Below, one piece after another: positions 1 to 8,326 of a stretch of DNA of 62,461 bases (position 1 is its first letter; each line of letters starts with the position of its first letter). Source of the DNA: RGIG3009 sp045653425 (GTDB lineage Bacteria; Bacillota; Clostridia; Oscillospirales; Acutalibacteraceae). The notes under the pieces are model-generated. The model was not told the DNA's origin. It saw nothing but the letters and a program-made list of their open reading frames with translations, and made no database searches. The position numbers were made by a program, and so were the translations under genes. The stretch is taken from the NCBI GenBank assembly GCA_045653425.1, contig JAZOLU010000034.1, positions 1 to 62,461 of the forward strand, written 5' to 3'.

Positions 1-57
1 TTTAAGCTCCAATATCTCTCTTTCGTATTCTTTAATATGTCGATAACTTCTTGGCAT
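1..57 (-). CDS. IS3-type transposase OrfA, 5' end only
   Basis: The gene runs off the left edge and only its first 19 codons are present. The peptide begins MPRSYRHIKEYEREI, which resembles the start of helix-turn-helix OrfA proteins of IS3-like insertion sequences. That assignment is recognition of a short stretch, so it is tentative. A GGAGG ribosome binding site lies seven bases upstream of the ATG. It sits inside an inverted repeat (65-101) that could hide it in mRNA. No transposition catalytic residues are in the window. Confidence 0.5.
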   Translation of the reverse strand, partial: MPRSYRHIKEYEREILELK

Positions 58-64
58 AAAAAAT

Positions 65-101
65 CCTCCTATGGTAGTTGTTTTAATTCTACCATAGGAG
101 G
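65..101 (-). promoter_or_regulatory. Perfect 13-bp inverted repeat over the transposase RBS
   Basis: Arms 65-77 and 89-101 are perfectly complementary around an 11-base loop. One arm contains the GGAGG of the transposase gene that starts at 57. Short A and T runs flank both sides, so it could also act as a two-way terminator. Either role would limit transposase expression from outside transcription, a common feature of insertion sequences. The function is inferred. Confidence 0.55.
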
Positions 102-174
102 GTGTTTTTTTCTATTGTCCGTTTTTACTGGACTTGTTCAGGGCAAACCTCGTTTTTTCACTTTATCAAAATGC

Positions 175-672
175 TTATTCCACGTTTGAAAATTCCGCCA
201 TCAACGGCAACGACGGTACCGACAGTGAAATCGGATATCCGGTTTCGGCGTTAAACACCACGGTATATTCGCCATTTTCGCCATTGCCGTTTACCGTGAG
301 CGTGCCGTTTTCGGTGTTGTGCTCACCTTCACCCCTCCGCACCGTATCGAACACCGCTAGCAACTCCTCACCAAGCGCGCTTTCCGGTACGGTGGCGGGG
401 TCCACCGAAAACGAAAGCCCGTACATCGACAACGTCACCTCTTCGCCGTTCCAGCAGGCGGTGAGTCCGTTCAATGTCGCCGGCTCGTGAAATTCCAGTG
501 TCAGTGCTCCTGCCGCCTCGCGGGATAAGGTGGCTTGTATGGGAATGTCCCGATACGTCGCCTGCACCGTGCAGGTAAACCCCTCACTAACGGGTTCGGT
601 TGACGGCCGTTTTGCGGCACATCCCGTCAGCAATACCATTCCGCATAACCACCACACCGCCACACGGCGCAT
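175..672 (-). CDS. Predicted lipoprotein, conserved type, unknown function
   Basis: The 165-residue product starts MRRVAVWWLCGMVLLTGCAAK. This is a short positive N-terminus, a hydrophobic stretch and an LTGC lipobox, so it should be processed by signal peptidase II and tethered to the outer face of the membrane. The rest is a soluble domain with no recognised motif; late segments such as TLTVNGNGENGEYTVVFN suggest beta structure. I chose the ATG at 672 because GGAG lies eight bases upstream; a GTG at 681 is also possible. It follows nnrD with almost no gap, so the two are probably co-transcribed. Confidence 0.7.
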   Translation of the reverse strand: MRRVAVWWLCGMVLLTGCAAKRPSTEPVSEGFTCTVQATYRDIPIQATLSREAAGALTLEFHEPATLNGLTACWNGEEVTLSMYGLSFSVDPATVPESALGEELLAVFDTVRRGEGEHNTENGTLTVNGNGENGEYTVVFNAETGYPISLSVPSLPLMAEFSNVE

Positions 673-677
673 TACCA

Positions 678-1532
678 TCACTCCAAGCGTTCCAGTTTCA
701 AAAACAGTCTGCCCAGCTCGTCAAGCATATCCGAAGGCAACATCGCGTGTTGGGAGAGGCGTGCCGCCGCCGCGTCGCCGGCGGCGCCGTGCAAATACAC
801 ACCGGCGCGAGCCGCATCCCACGGGGCCAGCCCTTGCGCAAGCAAGCCCGCAATCATACCTGCCAACACATCGCCGCTTCCGCCCACCGCCATACCGGGG
901 TTTCCGGTGGAATTCACCCATACCTCGCCCGTTGGCGAAGCCACCACCGTGCGGTGCCCTTTGAGCACCACGGTGGCACTGTGTCGCCACGCCGCTTGCT
1001 TGGCTATCTGTTCACGGTTGCTCTGAACCTCGGCTACCGTACAAGAAAGCAACCGCGCCAGTTCCAGCGGATGGGGAGTGAGTATAAGCGGTGCGTGAAC
1101 TGTTTCTAACATATGTATATGTCGCGCGGCGGCGTTTATACCGTCGGCATCCAAAACAATGGGGCACGGTGCCTCGCACAACAACGCCTCTGTCAATTCC
1201 ACCGATTCACGGTTTTGCCCCAACCCGCAACCGCAAAGCAGCGCGGTGGCTTTGCGTAACCACGGTAGTAATTCCGTGGCGGCCTTTACCCCGCCTTTCG
1301 CATACGGCGCAAACACCGCTTCCGGTAAGGCGGTGGCGGTAATGGGATAAACGGATTCCGGCACCGCCGACACCACCAAACCCGTGCCGCAACGCAACGC
1401 CGCCTTAGCCGCCAGCACCGTGGCACCCGCCATACCGTAACTGCCGCATACCGACAGTAACGTGCCATACGTTCCCTTATGGCTATCCGTCTGCCGTGGC
1501 GGGAAACACCGCCGTAATTCGTGCTGCTCCAT
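678..1532 (-). CDS. nnrD: ADP-dependent (S)-NAD(P)H-hydrate dehydratase
   Basis: This is the YjeF C-terminal family enzyme that repairs hydrated NADH and NADPH using ADP (or ATP) as phosphate donor. Visible motifs in the 284-residue product are LDADGIN (about 127-133), TPHPLE (152-157), VVLKGH (188-193) and the nucleotide-binding GNPGMAVGGSGDVLAG (210-225). The epimerase (YjeF N-terminal) domain often fused to it is absent, so this is the dehydratase-only form. The ATG at 1532 has AGGAGG eight bases upstream and is preferred over the in-frame start at 1553. A lipoprotein gene follows closely. Confidence 0.92.
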   Translation of the reverse strand: MEQHELRRCFPPRQTDSHKGTYGTLLSVCGSYGMAGATVLAAKAALRCGTGLVVSAVPESVYPITATALPEAVFAPYAKGGVKAATELLPWLRKATALLCGCGLGQNRESVELTEALLCEAPCPIVLDADGINAAARHIHMLETVHAPLILTPHPLELARLLSCTVAEVQSNREQIAKQAAWRHSATVVLKGHRTVVASPTGEVWVNSTGNPGMAVGGSGDVLAGMIAGLLAQGLAPWDAARAGVYLHGAAGDAAAARLSQHAMLPSDMLDELGRLFLKLERLE

Positions 1533-1564
1533 TTCTCTTTCCTCCTCACCCAAAGTGTTGAAAA

Positions 1565-1590
1565 CGCGGGTGTCCCTTGGAACACCCGCG
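1565..1590 (-). terminator. Hairpin between the 1599-2105 gene and nnrD
   Basis: A GC-rich inverted repeat (GCGGGTGTCC/GGAACACCCGC) lies just after the stop codon of the upstream minus-strand gene. It is followed in that direction by TTTTC. This fits an intrinsic terminator that lowers read-through into nnrD. Confidence 0.6.
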
Positions 1591-1598
1591 CCGTTTGT

Positions 1599-2105
1599 TT
1601 ATTTTTCCCACTCAGTCTGCAATAAGCGCGGCAACGCCTTACCGAAAGATTCGTGCACCCGCTCATTCGGTTGAAAAATCACCAGTGTATAGCCACGCTT
1701 TTTACTGCGGTAACTAAAACAATACAGGCCATCCTCTTTTTCGGACGGGGCGGCCATTACCAAGCGGTCCACCTGACGGCCCTGCCACTTTTGCAGGTCG
1801 TACCGTCCGGCACTTTCCAGTTTGCCAAGCGCAACCGAGACCACCCGTTCCCGCTTGCGGCGAGCCACAATACGGTCAATATCAATATCTCCGTTGGTAA
1901 CGCAGTATTCGTACTCAATGTTCATTTCGGAAAGCAACCACCACGTACCGGCACCGATGGGCAACAACAGAATGAAAAACAGCGAGGTGACAAACACCAA
2001 CAAAAAGCCGAGCAACAACGCGCAAAGTGCCATAAGCAGCACCGCGCACACCACCTGCGCCGGTGTTTTTTTGCGCATAATAATCTGTTCTACAAACGTA
2101 TCCAA
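1599..2105 (-). CDS. Membrane protein of the clostridial DUF6106 type, unknown function
   Basis: The 168-residue product begins LDTFVEQIIMRKKTPAQ, has two closely spaced hydrophobic helices (about residues 15-55) and ends in a soluble part rich in charged residues. The pattern resembles small clostridial membrane proteins with a D-T-F-V-E-Q start; no function is known to me. I place the start at a TTG (2105) because AAAGGTG stands nine bases upstream. The longer ATG-started frame lacks a binding site. It lies between uvrC and nnrD. Confidence 0.65.
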   Translation of the reverse strand: MDTFVEQIIMRKKTPAQVVCAVLLMALCALLLGFLLVFVTSLFFILLLPIGAGTWWLLSEMNIEYEYCVTNGDIDIDRIVARRKRERVVSVALGKLESAGRYDLQKWQGRQVDRLVMAAPSEKEDGLYCFSYRSKKRGYTLVIFQPNERVHESFGKALPRLLQTEWEK

Positions 2106-2155
2106 CTTCGTCACACCTTTCTTTGTTTTCAGTATACACGAGCACGGCGTAAAAA

Positions 2156-4003
2156 TCAATCGGTTTGTTCCTTAAAAAACGCAACAACCGCTTCTGCGGC
2201 GGGGCGTGTCATTCCTTTAACGGCCGCCAGTTGCTCCACCGTGGCGTTGCGCACGGCGGTTACCGAACCGAAATGCCGCAACAACAGCGCGGCGCGTTTT
2301 TCGCCTACGCCGGCAATACCGATTAACGTACTGCCAATTACCCGCCGCCGCTTTTGCCGATGATACCCAATGGCAAAGCGGTGCACTTCCTTTTGAATGG
2401 ATGATGCCAAGGTGAATGCCGCGCGCCGCCCTTGAATGGCAATCTCCCCACCTTCCGCGGTGATGGCGCGCGTACGGTGGTGACCGTCCTTAACCAAACC
2501 GAATACCGGAATACCGTAGCCAAAACTATCCACCAGCGGTTTTACCGCCTCTAACTGGCCGCGTCCGCCGTCCAGCAAAATCAGGTCAGGCAGTTCACCA
2601 AATCCGTCCCCGTCACTTTGATGTTGCGCGTATTCCCGCAGACGGCGGTCCAGTACTTCGCGCAGACACGCGCAGTCATCTTGCCCCTGTACCGTGCGAA
2701 TGGCAAAACGCCGATAATCCTTGCGTGATGGCTTGCCGTTGCGAAATACCACCATCGCGCCCACCACATCCGTGCCACCGGTGTGAGAAATATCGTAACT
2801 CTCAATACGGGTGGGGGTTTCGGCAAGGCCCAACAACTGCCGCAATTCTTCCAACGCGGTAATGTCGCGCCCACCGGTTTCCAGTTGCCGTGCCACTCGC
2901 TCCGCCGCGTTATCGCGGCACATTGCCAGCAACTGCGCCTGCTCGCCCCGCTTAGGAAACACCAATTTTACCGCATACCGTGCACCCTGTGCGGCGGCGC
3001 GCTCGGTCAACCATCGTTCCAGCAAATCAATATCCTCTACCGGGCCGTCCATAACAATGCGCGGCGGAATCCCGTCTCGCATAGTGTAATACCGCCGCAA
3101 AAATTCCGCCGCAGCGGCGGACTTGTCATCCGGTGCGTCCACCAAAAAATCTTCGCGGTCGCTCAGTGCTCCACCCGTAAACCGAAACACCTCAAAACAC
3201 GCTATCTCCCCCGCTTGTGCCATGGCAATAATATCTTGCCGCGGCACGCGAGACTGCACCACTTTTTGTTTTTCGCCCAGCTTGTCCAACGCACGAATAC
3301 GGTCGCGCAGACGCGCCGCGGTTTCAAAATCCAACGCTTCGGCGGCGGCATTCATTCGTTGCGTAAGCAACGCGCTTAATTTGGCACTTCCCTGTGTTAA
3401 ATACAATACCGCTTGCTCCACCCGCTCGGCGTAATCCTTAGCCGCCACACGGCCGGTACACGGCGCGCAACACTGCCCAATGTGATGATTGAGGCACGGA
3501 CGTTCCTGCCGTTTTCCCTGCCCCAACGGTTTTTTGCACGTGGCAAGTTGAAACAAGCGATTCACCTCGTCCACCGCTTGCCGCAACACAAACGAACTCA
3601 TATAAGGCCCAAGATACCGTGCCCCATCCTCTGCCCGTTGCTTTACTTCCGTAATACGCGAATACGGTGGCGGCGATATACGGATATAGCGATACCCTTT
3701 ATCGTCTTTTAACAAAATGTTATACTTTGGTTCGTACTGTTTAATTAAGGAACATTCCAGTACCAGTGCTTCAAATTCGCTGCCGGCAACAATGTAGTCA
3801 AATTTCTCTACACGGCTCACCATTTGCCGCACCTTTTCGGTATGGCGCGAGTCGGTACTGAAATATTGGCTGACACGGTTGCGCAGCACCTTTGCTTTGC
3901 CGATATAAATAATGGTACCGCGGTTGTCTTTCATTAAATACACGCCGGGTTGCAACGGCAAAGCCATGGCTTGCCGACGTAATTCCTTAATTTTTTCCGT
4001 CAC
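2156..4003 (-). CDS. uvrC: Excinuclease ABC subunit C
   Basis: UvrC makes the 3' and 5' incisions in nucleotide excision repair with UvrA and UvrB. The 615-residue product has the full domain set. An N-terminal GIY-YIG nuclease (GVYLMKDNRGTIIYIGKAK, from about residue 20) is followed by a UVR motif near 205-230 (ALDFETAARLRDRI). The RNase H-like second nuclease contains YDISHTGGTDVVGAM. C-terminal helix-hairpin-helix motifs are IAGVGEKRAALLLRHFG and VKGMTRPAAEAV. Length is normal. The start codon is GTG, with GGGGGTG nearby as binding site. Confidence 0.97.
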   Translation of the reverse strand: MTEKIKELRRQAMALPLQPGVYLMKDNRGTIIYIGKAKVLRNRVSQYFSTDSRHTEKVRQMVSRVEKFDYIVAGSEFEALVLECSLIKQYEPKYNILLKDDKGYRYIRISPPPYSRITEVKQRAEDGARYLGPYMSSFVLRQAVDEVNRLFQLATCKKPLGQGKRQERPCLNHHIGQCCAPCTGRVAAKDYAERVEQAVLYLTQGSAKLSALLTQRMNAAAEALDFETAARLRDRIRALDKLGEKQKVVQSRVPRQDIIAMAQAGEIACFEVFRFTGGALSDREDFLVDAPDDKSAAAAEFLRRYYTMRDGIPPRIVMDGPVEDIDLLERWLTERAAAQGARYAVKLVFPKRGEQAQLLAMCRDNAAERVARQLETGGRDITALEELRQLLGLAETPTRIESYDISHTGGTDVVGAMVVFRNGKPSRKDYRRFAIRTVQGQDDCACLREVLDRRLREYAQHQSDGDGFGELPDLILLDGGRGQLEAVKPLVDSFGYGIPVFGLVKDGHHRTRAITAEGGEIAIQGRRAAFTLASSIQKEVHRFAIGYHRQKRRRVIGSTLIGIAGVGEKRAALLLRHFGSVTAVRNATVEQLAAVKGMTRPAAEAVVAFFKEQTD

Positions 4004-4031
4004 CGTGTCACCCCCTTTTCAAAACACAAAA

Positions 4032-4056
4032 GCGCAGTCGCATAATGCAACTGCGC
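4032..4056 (-). terminator. Intrinsic terminator after the HPr gene
   Basis: The hairpin GCGCAGT/ACTGCGC has an 11-base loop and is followed on the minus strand by TTTTGTGTTTT. It separates the HPr gene from uvrC. Confidence 0.7.
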
Positions 4057-4101
4057 CCCGGGGACTGCGCCGCACGGCGCACCCCTTGTCATTCGTCTTT
4101 C

Positions 4102-4365
4102 TTATTCGGAAAAACCCGAATCAACAAGCGCTACCAGCGCATCGACCGCCGCTTCTTCGTCACTGCCATCCGCCGTGATACGGATGTTGGTGCCGCCGAC
4201 AATGCCCAACGACAACACGCCGAGCAAACTCTTAGCGTTGACGCGGCGCTCCTCCTTTTCCACCCAGATGGACGACTTAAACTCATTCGCCTTCTGAATA
4301 AAAAACGTGGCGGGACGAGCATGCAAACCTACCTGGTTCTGCACCAGTACCTCTTTGACATACAT
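4102..4365 (-). CDS. ptsH: HPr-family phosphocarrier protein
   Basis: HPr carries phosphate from enzyme I to sugar-specific PTS enzymes II, and in Firmicutes serves catabolite repression when phosphorylated on Ser46. The 87-residue product has the active-site His in VGLHARPAT and the regulatory Ser in VNAKSLLGVLSLG. Having both argues for HPr rather than the His-less Crh. No enzyme I or enzyme II gene is nearby, so a role in regulation as well as transport is possible. The start at 4365 follows GAGAGGGAG; an upstream ATG at 4383 lacks such a site. It has its own promoter and terminator. Confidence 0.92.
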   Translation of the reverse strand: MYVKEVLVQNQVGLHARPATFFIQKANEFKSSIWVEKEERRVNAKSLLGVLSLGIVGGTNIRITADGSDEEAAVDALVALVDSGFSE

Positions 4366-4430
4366 ACGAATACTCCCTCTCATCGCTTACGCGGTCATTT
4401 GTTGACAAACTATCTAACAGGATACTACAT

Positions 4431-4458
4431 ATTATACCACAAACCGCCGTCGGGTCAA
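4431..4458 (-). promoter_or_regulatory. SigA-type promoter for the HPr gene
   Basis: On the minus strand TTGACC (4458-4453) and TATAAT (4436-4431) are separated by 16 bases. They lie about 65 bases upstream of the HPr start. Confidence 0.65.
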
Positions 4459-4569
4459 ACAAAATCGCAAAGAAACTTTGGCCGTTTTTTCATTTTTGGC
4501 TGCCTGCCCTATTTTGAAAAAACGGTTTGTCCCGAATTTGGGCATTTTGACCATAACCGTGAATAACTT

Positions 4570-5328
4570 TTAGTCAACTTGGCGGTCTTCCTGCGCCATA
4601 CGCCGCTTTTCTTCTTCCAAAAACCGTTGTTCTGCGGGCGTGAGCTCAGCGTTTTCCAACATATCGGGGCGGTGGCGCAGGGTGCGGAGTAACGATTGCT
4701 CCCGCCGCCACGCGGCAATGTTGGCGTGATGGCCGGTAAGCAACACCTCCGGTACGGCGCGACCTTCCCACACCGCCGGACGGGTGTATTGCGGGTATTC
4801 CAGCAACGAGGAAAAATGGCTTTCTTCCGTAAAGCACTGCTCGTCCGACAACACGCCCGGAATCATCCGCGCCACGCAATCGGTGAGCACCAGCGCGGGC
4901 AATTCGCCGCCGGTAAGCACGTAATCCCCAATGGAGATTTGTTCATCCACCAATTCTTCCAGTACACGCTCATCCACGCCCTCGTAATGCCCGCACAACA
5001 AACACAGTTCCGGTAACTGCGCCAGTTCCCGCGCACGCTTCTGCGTAAGCGTGGTTCCTTGGGGTGACAGATACACCAAATGCGGGCGATGCCCCAACTC
5101 GGCACACACGGCACGATAACAATCCGCAATGGGCTGAGCAAACATCACCATACCCATGCCGCCACCGTAGGGGTAATCGTCCACCTGCTTTTGACGGTTT
5201 TCGGTATAGTCACGTATTTGATGAAACCGCAAATCCAACAATTCCCGCTGGCGCGCACGGCCGATAATGCTTTCGGACATCATTCGGTCGCACGCTTCGG
5301 GAAACAAAGTTAATACGTCAATTCTCAT
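4570..5328 (-). CDS. trmD: tRNA (guanine37-N1)-methyltransferase
   Basis: TrmD methylates G37 next to the anticodon with S-adenosylmethionine, preventing frameshifting. The 252-residue product shows the trefoil-knot SPOUT motifs: YPYGGGMGMVMF, LVYLSPQGTTLTQ, LLCGHYEGVDERV and ISIGDYVLTGGELPAL. Its ATG overlaps the rimM stop (ATGA), so the two are translationally coupled. It is the last gene of the ylxM-ffh-rpsP-khpA-rimM-trmD operon; rplS, often next, is not present here. A weak hairpin with a T run (about 4520-4560) follows. Confidence 0.96.
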   Translation of the reverse strand: MRIDVLTLFPEACDRMMSESIIGRARQRELLDLRFHQIRDYTENRQKQVDDYPYGGGMGMVMFAQPIADCYRAVCAELGHRPHLVYLSPQGTTLTQKRARELAQLPELCLLCGHYEGVDERVLEELVDEQISIGDYVLTGGELPALVLTDCVARMIPGVLSDEQCFTEESHFSSLLEYPQYTRPAVWEGRAVPEVLLTGHHANIAAWRREQSLLRTLRHRPDMLENAELTPAEQRFLEEEKRRMAQEDRQVD

Positions 5329-5834
5329 TCGTCAAACAATCCCAACATTGGAAAAATTCGTATCTCGCCGCCGTCCACATCTACCCGACGAATCACCGAC
5401 GGAATTGCGGGTAATAACACTTCACGTCCGGCGGGGGTGCGCAGATGATATACGTCGTTAGAGCCGGTGTGGCTGACATCCGTGCAAGTGCCGTATACCT
5501 CGCCAGTATCGTCGTCCACCACCGAAAGGCCGATAAGGTCACAAATGAAATAGCGACCTTTTTCCAACTTGATATCGCGCCGGTCCAAATACAGCATTTG
5601 CCCGCGCAGTGCCGCGGCGGCTTCTACCGTATCCACACCGTCCAATTTGATGAGTGCCAAATTTTTGTGCGCACGCGCACGCACACGAACCGCGCGGCGC
5701 CCCTCATCAAAATATAGTTGGCGTAATCCGGCCAGCACCTCGGGTGTGTCACATTCCGGGCGCACCCGTACCTCGCCGCGCACGCCGTGGGTGCCCACAA
5801 TCTCGCCGGCTTCCAAGTACCGTTGTTTCGGCAT
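5325..5834 (-). CDS. rimM: 16S rRNA maturation factor RimM
   Basis: RimM binds ribosomal protein S19 and helps mature the 30S head. The 169-residue product has the N-terminal RimM beta-barrel (VGTHGVRGEVRV near the start) and a C-terminal PRC-barrel (GRYFICDLIGLSV, then GREVLLPAIPSVIRRVD). I set the start at 5834, where CGGAGGAG precedes the ATG, rather than 5864. It is coupled to trmD through a four-base overlap. Confidence 0.93.
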   Translation of the reverse strand: MPKQRYLEAGEIVGTHGVRGEVRVRPECDTPEVLAGLRQLYFDEGRRAVRVRARAHKNLALIKLDGVDTVEAAAALRGQMLYLDRRDIKLEKGRYFICDLIGLSVVDDDTGEVYGTCTDVSHTGSNDVYHLRTPAGREVLLPAIPSVIRRVDVDGGEIRIFPMLGLFDE

Positions 5835-5848
5835 ACAACTCCTCCGTT

Positions 5849-5883
5849 CGAAAAGACCTCCCACAGCAACCTGTGAGAGGTTC
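5849..5883 (-). other. Hairpin between khpA and rimM
   Basis: The inverted repeat CCTCCCACAG/CTGTGAGAGG spaces khpA from rimM. No long T run follows on the minus strand, so it is more likely an mRNA-stability or partial-termination element within the operon than a full terminator. Confidence 0.4.
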
Positions 5884-5888
5884 TTCGA

Positions 5889-6125
5889 TTAATCGTCAAT
5901 TTCAACCGCCACTTTGATGTCGCGGCGGGACGCAGCGGCGCGCATCACAGTACGCATTGCTTTGGCAATGCGGCCCTGTTTGCCGATAACACGACCCATA
6001 TCCTCCGCCGCCACGCGCAGATGGAACGTAACCGTGCCATCTTCCTGCGGTTCGTCCTGTGTGACCGTAACCGCCGCGGGGTTGTCCACCAAACCGCGGG
6101 CAATGGTCAACAACAATTCTTCCAT
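5889..6125 (-). CDS. khpA: KH-domain RNA-binding protein KhpA
   Basis: The 78-residue protein is essentially one KH domain with the RNA-contacting GxxG loop in MGRVIGKQGRIAKAM. In Firmicutes KhpA (YlqC) pairs with KhpB/Jag as an RNA chaperone affecting cell division and envelope genes. Its position between rpsP and rimM is the usual one. Confidence 0.92.
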   Translation of the reverse strand: MEELLLTIARGLVDNPAAVTVTQDEPQEDGTVTFHLRVAAEDMGRVIGKQGRIAKAMRTVMRAAASRRDIKVAVEIDD

Positions 6126-6161
6126 ACTTGTCCTACCTTTCGCTGTTGCCGGTAAAGTGGT

Positions 6162-6401
6162 TTACATACCCACTTTTTTCAGCAGCACCTTCACGGTATC
6201 GGTGGGCTGAGCGCCGTTAGCAATCCATTTTTGCGCTTTCTCTACGTCCACTTTCACCACGGCGGGCTCTTCCAGCGGGTTGTAATAGCCCAGTTCCTCA
6301 ATAAAGCGGCCGTCACGGGGATACCGAGAATCCGCTACAACAATACGATAGAACGGAGCCTTTTTTGCGCCCATACGACGCAATCTAATTTTTACTGCCA
6401 T
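6162..6401 (-). CDS. rpsP: 30S ribosomal protein S16
   Basis: The 79-residue product begins MAVKIRLRRMGAKKAPFYR, the family signature, and has normal length. A GGAGG site stands eight bases before the ATG at 6401; the longer frame from 6416 overlaps that site and is rejected. It sits between ffh and khpA in the standard operon. Confidence 0.97.
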   Translation of the reverse strand: MAVKIRLRRMGAKKAPFYRIVVADSRYPRDGRFIEELGYYNPLEEPAVVKVDVEKAQKWIANGAQPTDTVKVLLKKVGM

Positions 6402-6468
6402 TGTGTGTACCTCCAAAAGTGTTTATTCTTCAAACCCAACCGCTGTGCGGTTATGAATTGAATACCAA

Positions 6469-7836
6469 TTAAAATCCGAATTTGCCGCCGGGCATACCGC
6501 CCAGCCCCAATCCGTTTGGCAACCGCATACCGCGGCCGCCTTTTTTGCCCATCGACTTCATACGCTTCATTAGTTGGCGCATGGTGTCGTACTGTTTGAG
6601 TAACCGATTCACATCTTCCACCCGCATGCCGCATCCCGCGGCAATGCCCCGCTTGCGGGAGGGGTTTATGATATCCGGCTTTTCGCGCTCGCGCTTGGTC
6701 ATCGACAAAATGATGGCTTCCACGCGGGCAAACTGTTTTTCGTCAATATCCACGTCTTTCAGTTGTTTGCCCATACCGGGAATCATACCCAACAAACTCT
6801 TAATGTCGCCCATTTTTTGGATTTGGCGGAACTGGTCCAACAAGTCGTTCATATCAAACGAGTCCTGACGGAGTTTTTGAGCCAACGCCTCCGCTTCGCG
6901 GTCGTCAATTTGTTGTTGGGCTTTTTCAATGAACGACAGTACGTCCCCCATACCCAAAATGCGCGAAGCCATACGCTCGGGGTGGAACACTTCCAAATCG
7001 TCCAACTTTTCGCCCGTGCCGGCGAATTTTACCGGTTTGCCCGTTACCGCACGCACCGACAAGGCCGCACCGCCGCGGGTATCACCGTCTAACTTGGTAA
7101 GAATCACGCCGCTGAGTTCCAGCGTTTCGTTAAATGATTGAGCCACATTCACCGCGTCTTGCCCCGTCATGGCATCCACTACCAGCAAAATCTCCTGCGG
7201 GGTTACTGCGGTGCGAATATCTTTAAGTTCAGTCATTAACTGCTCATCAATGTGCAGCCGACCGGCGGTATCCAAAATCACGTAATCGTTGCCGTGGTCA
7301 CGTGCGTGCGCCACCGCCTGTTTGGCAATATCCACCGGGTTAGCAGTGCCGCGTTCAAACACCGGCACACCGGCTGCCTCGCCCACCACCTGCAACTGTG
7401 TAATGGCGGCAGGACGGTACACGTCACACGCCACCAATAACGGGCGGCTGCCCTGCGATTTAAGCATTTTGGCAAGCTTGGCGGAATGGGTGGTTTTACC
7501 GGAACCCTGCAACCCGCACATCATCACCACACACGGCGGGCGGTTGGCACGCGCAAGTGGGCTGGCTTCCCCGCCCATTAGTGCCGTGAGTTCCTCGTTT
7601 ACCAGTTTGATAACCATTTGCGCCGGCGTGAGGGATTCCATTACCTTTTCGCCCACGGCGCGGTCCGCCACCGCTTTGGTGAAATCTTTGGCCACTTTGT
7701 AGTTAACGTCCGCCTCCAACAACGCCAGGCGCACTTCGCGCATGGCTTCCTTAACATCGGCTTCGGTTAACTTGCCCTTATTTTTCAGCCGTTTGAAAGC
7801 GGCAGATAATTTTTCGGACAGCCCTTCAAACGCCAC
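6469..7836 (-). CDS. ffh: Signal recognition particle protein Ffh
   Basis: Ffh is the SRP GTPase that delivers nascent membrane proteins to FtsY. The 455-residue product has the N domain and then the G domain with P-loop GLQGSGKTT, DTAGRLHID and TKLDGDTRGG. The methionine-rich M domain contains the RNA-binding segment SRKRGIAAGCGM and a GMRLPNGLGLGG tail. The start is GTG, preceded by GAGAGAGGTAA, four bases after ylxM ends. Confidence 0.97.
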   Translation of the reverse strand: MAFEGLSEKLSAAFKRLKNKGKLTEADVKEAMREVRLALLEADVNYKVAKDFTKAVADRAVGEKVMESLTPAQMVIKLVNEELTALMGGEASPLARANRPPCVVMMCGLQGSGKTTHSAKLAKMLKSQGSRPLLVACDVYRPAAITQLQVVGEAAGVPVFERGTANPVDIAKQAVAHARDHGNDYVILDTAGRLHIDEQLMTELKDIRTAVTPQEILLVVDAMTGQDAVNVAQSFNETLELSGVILTKLDGDTRGGAALSVRAVTGKPVKFAGTGEKLDDLEVFHPERMASRILGMGDVLSFIEKAQQQIDDREAEALAQKLRQDSFDMNDLLDQFRQIQKMGDIKSLLGMIPGMGKQLKDVDIDEKQFARVEAIILSMTKREREKPDIINPSRKRGIAAGCGMRVEDVNRLLKQYDTMRQLMKRMKSMGKKGGRGMRLPNGLGLGGMPGGKFGF

Positions 7837-7840
7837 AACG

Positions 7841-8206
7841 TTACCTCTCTCTCAGCTGTTCTGCCAGCCCCATAATGCGACCGGCACGTACATCAATCTC
7901 CCGCGATAAACCGTTCTTTTGGTTTATTGTGCGAATTTCCTGCGCTGCTTGACAAATGGCGTCAAACCCCTCCTGCATAGCGCGGAACCGACCCGCCAGT
8001 TGCAAACGTTCTTCCATTTCCAGCATTTGCGCTTCTGCTCGTTTGAGGGAATCGCGCACGCCTTGACGGGTGATGTTCTGGTTTTCCGCAATCTCAGCGA
8101 GGGACAAATCCTCCTCATAATACAGTGCTACCACTTGCTGCTGCTTTTCGGTGAGCATATCCCCGTAAAAATCAAACAACCAGGCAATCTGCATATCTTT
8201 CGGCAT
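7841..8206 (-). CDS. ylxM: YlxM/p13-like helix-turn-helix protein
   Basis: The 121-residue protein has the sigma-70 region 4-like helix-turn-helix of the UPF0122 family (LTEKQQQVVALYYEEDLSLAEIAE split over two helices, then NITRQGVRDSLKRAEAQ). YlxM is encoded just before ffh in most Firmicutes and is thought to act with the SRP. GAGAGGAGG precedes the ATG. It is the first gene of the operon and has a strong promoter. Confidence 0.93.
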   Translation of the reverse strand: MPKDMQIAWLFDFYGDMLTEKQQQVVALYYEEDLSLAEIAENQNITRQGVRDSLKRAEAQMLEMEERLQLAGRFRAMQEGFDAICQAAQEIRTINQKNGLSREIDVRAGRIMGLAEQLRER

Positions 8207-8229
8207 ATATGTCCCTCCTCTCTATTGCT

Positions 8230-8281
8230 GTAAAGTTTTTTACTTTACGCCTATTATAGCAGACCGTTTCCCCCTTGTCAA
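8230..8281 (-). promoter_or_regulatory. SigA promoter of the ylxM-ffh operon with palindrome in the leader
   Basis: TTGACA (8281-8276) and TATAAT (8258-8253) are both perfect, with a 17-base spacer on the minus strand. Just downstream is a perfect palindrome, GTAAAGT-5-ACTTTAC (8230-8248), covering the first transcribed bases. It could be an operator or a 5' mRNA hairpin; which cannot be told from sequence. Confidence 0.8.
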
Positions 8282-8297
8282 GCCCTTTTATGCAAAA

Positions 8298-8320
8298 AGC
8301 CGCCCAATCCTTGGGCGGCT
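8298..8320 (-). terminator. Intrinsic terminator after the 8327-8545 gene
   Basis: The stem AGCCGCCCAA/TTGGGCGGCT has a three-base loop and is followed on the minus strand by a T run. Confidence 0.85.
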
Positions 8321-8326
8321 TTTGGG

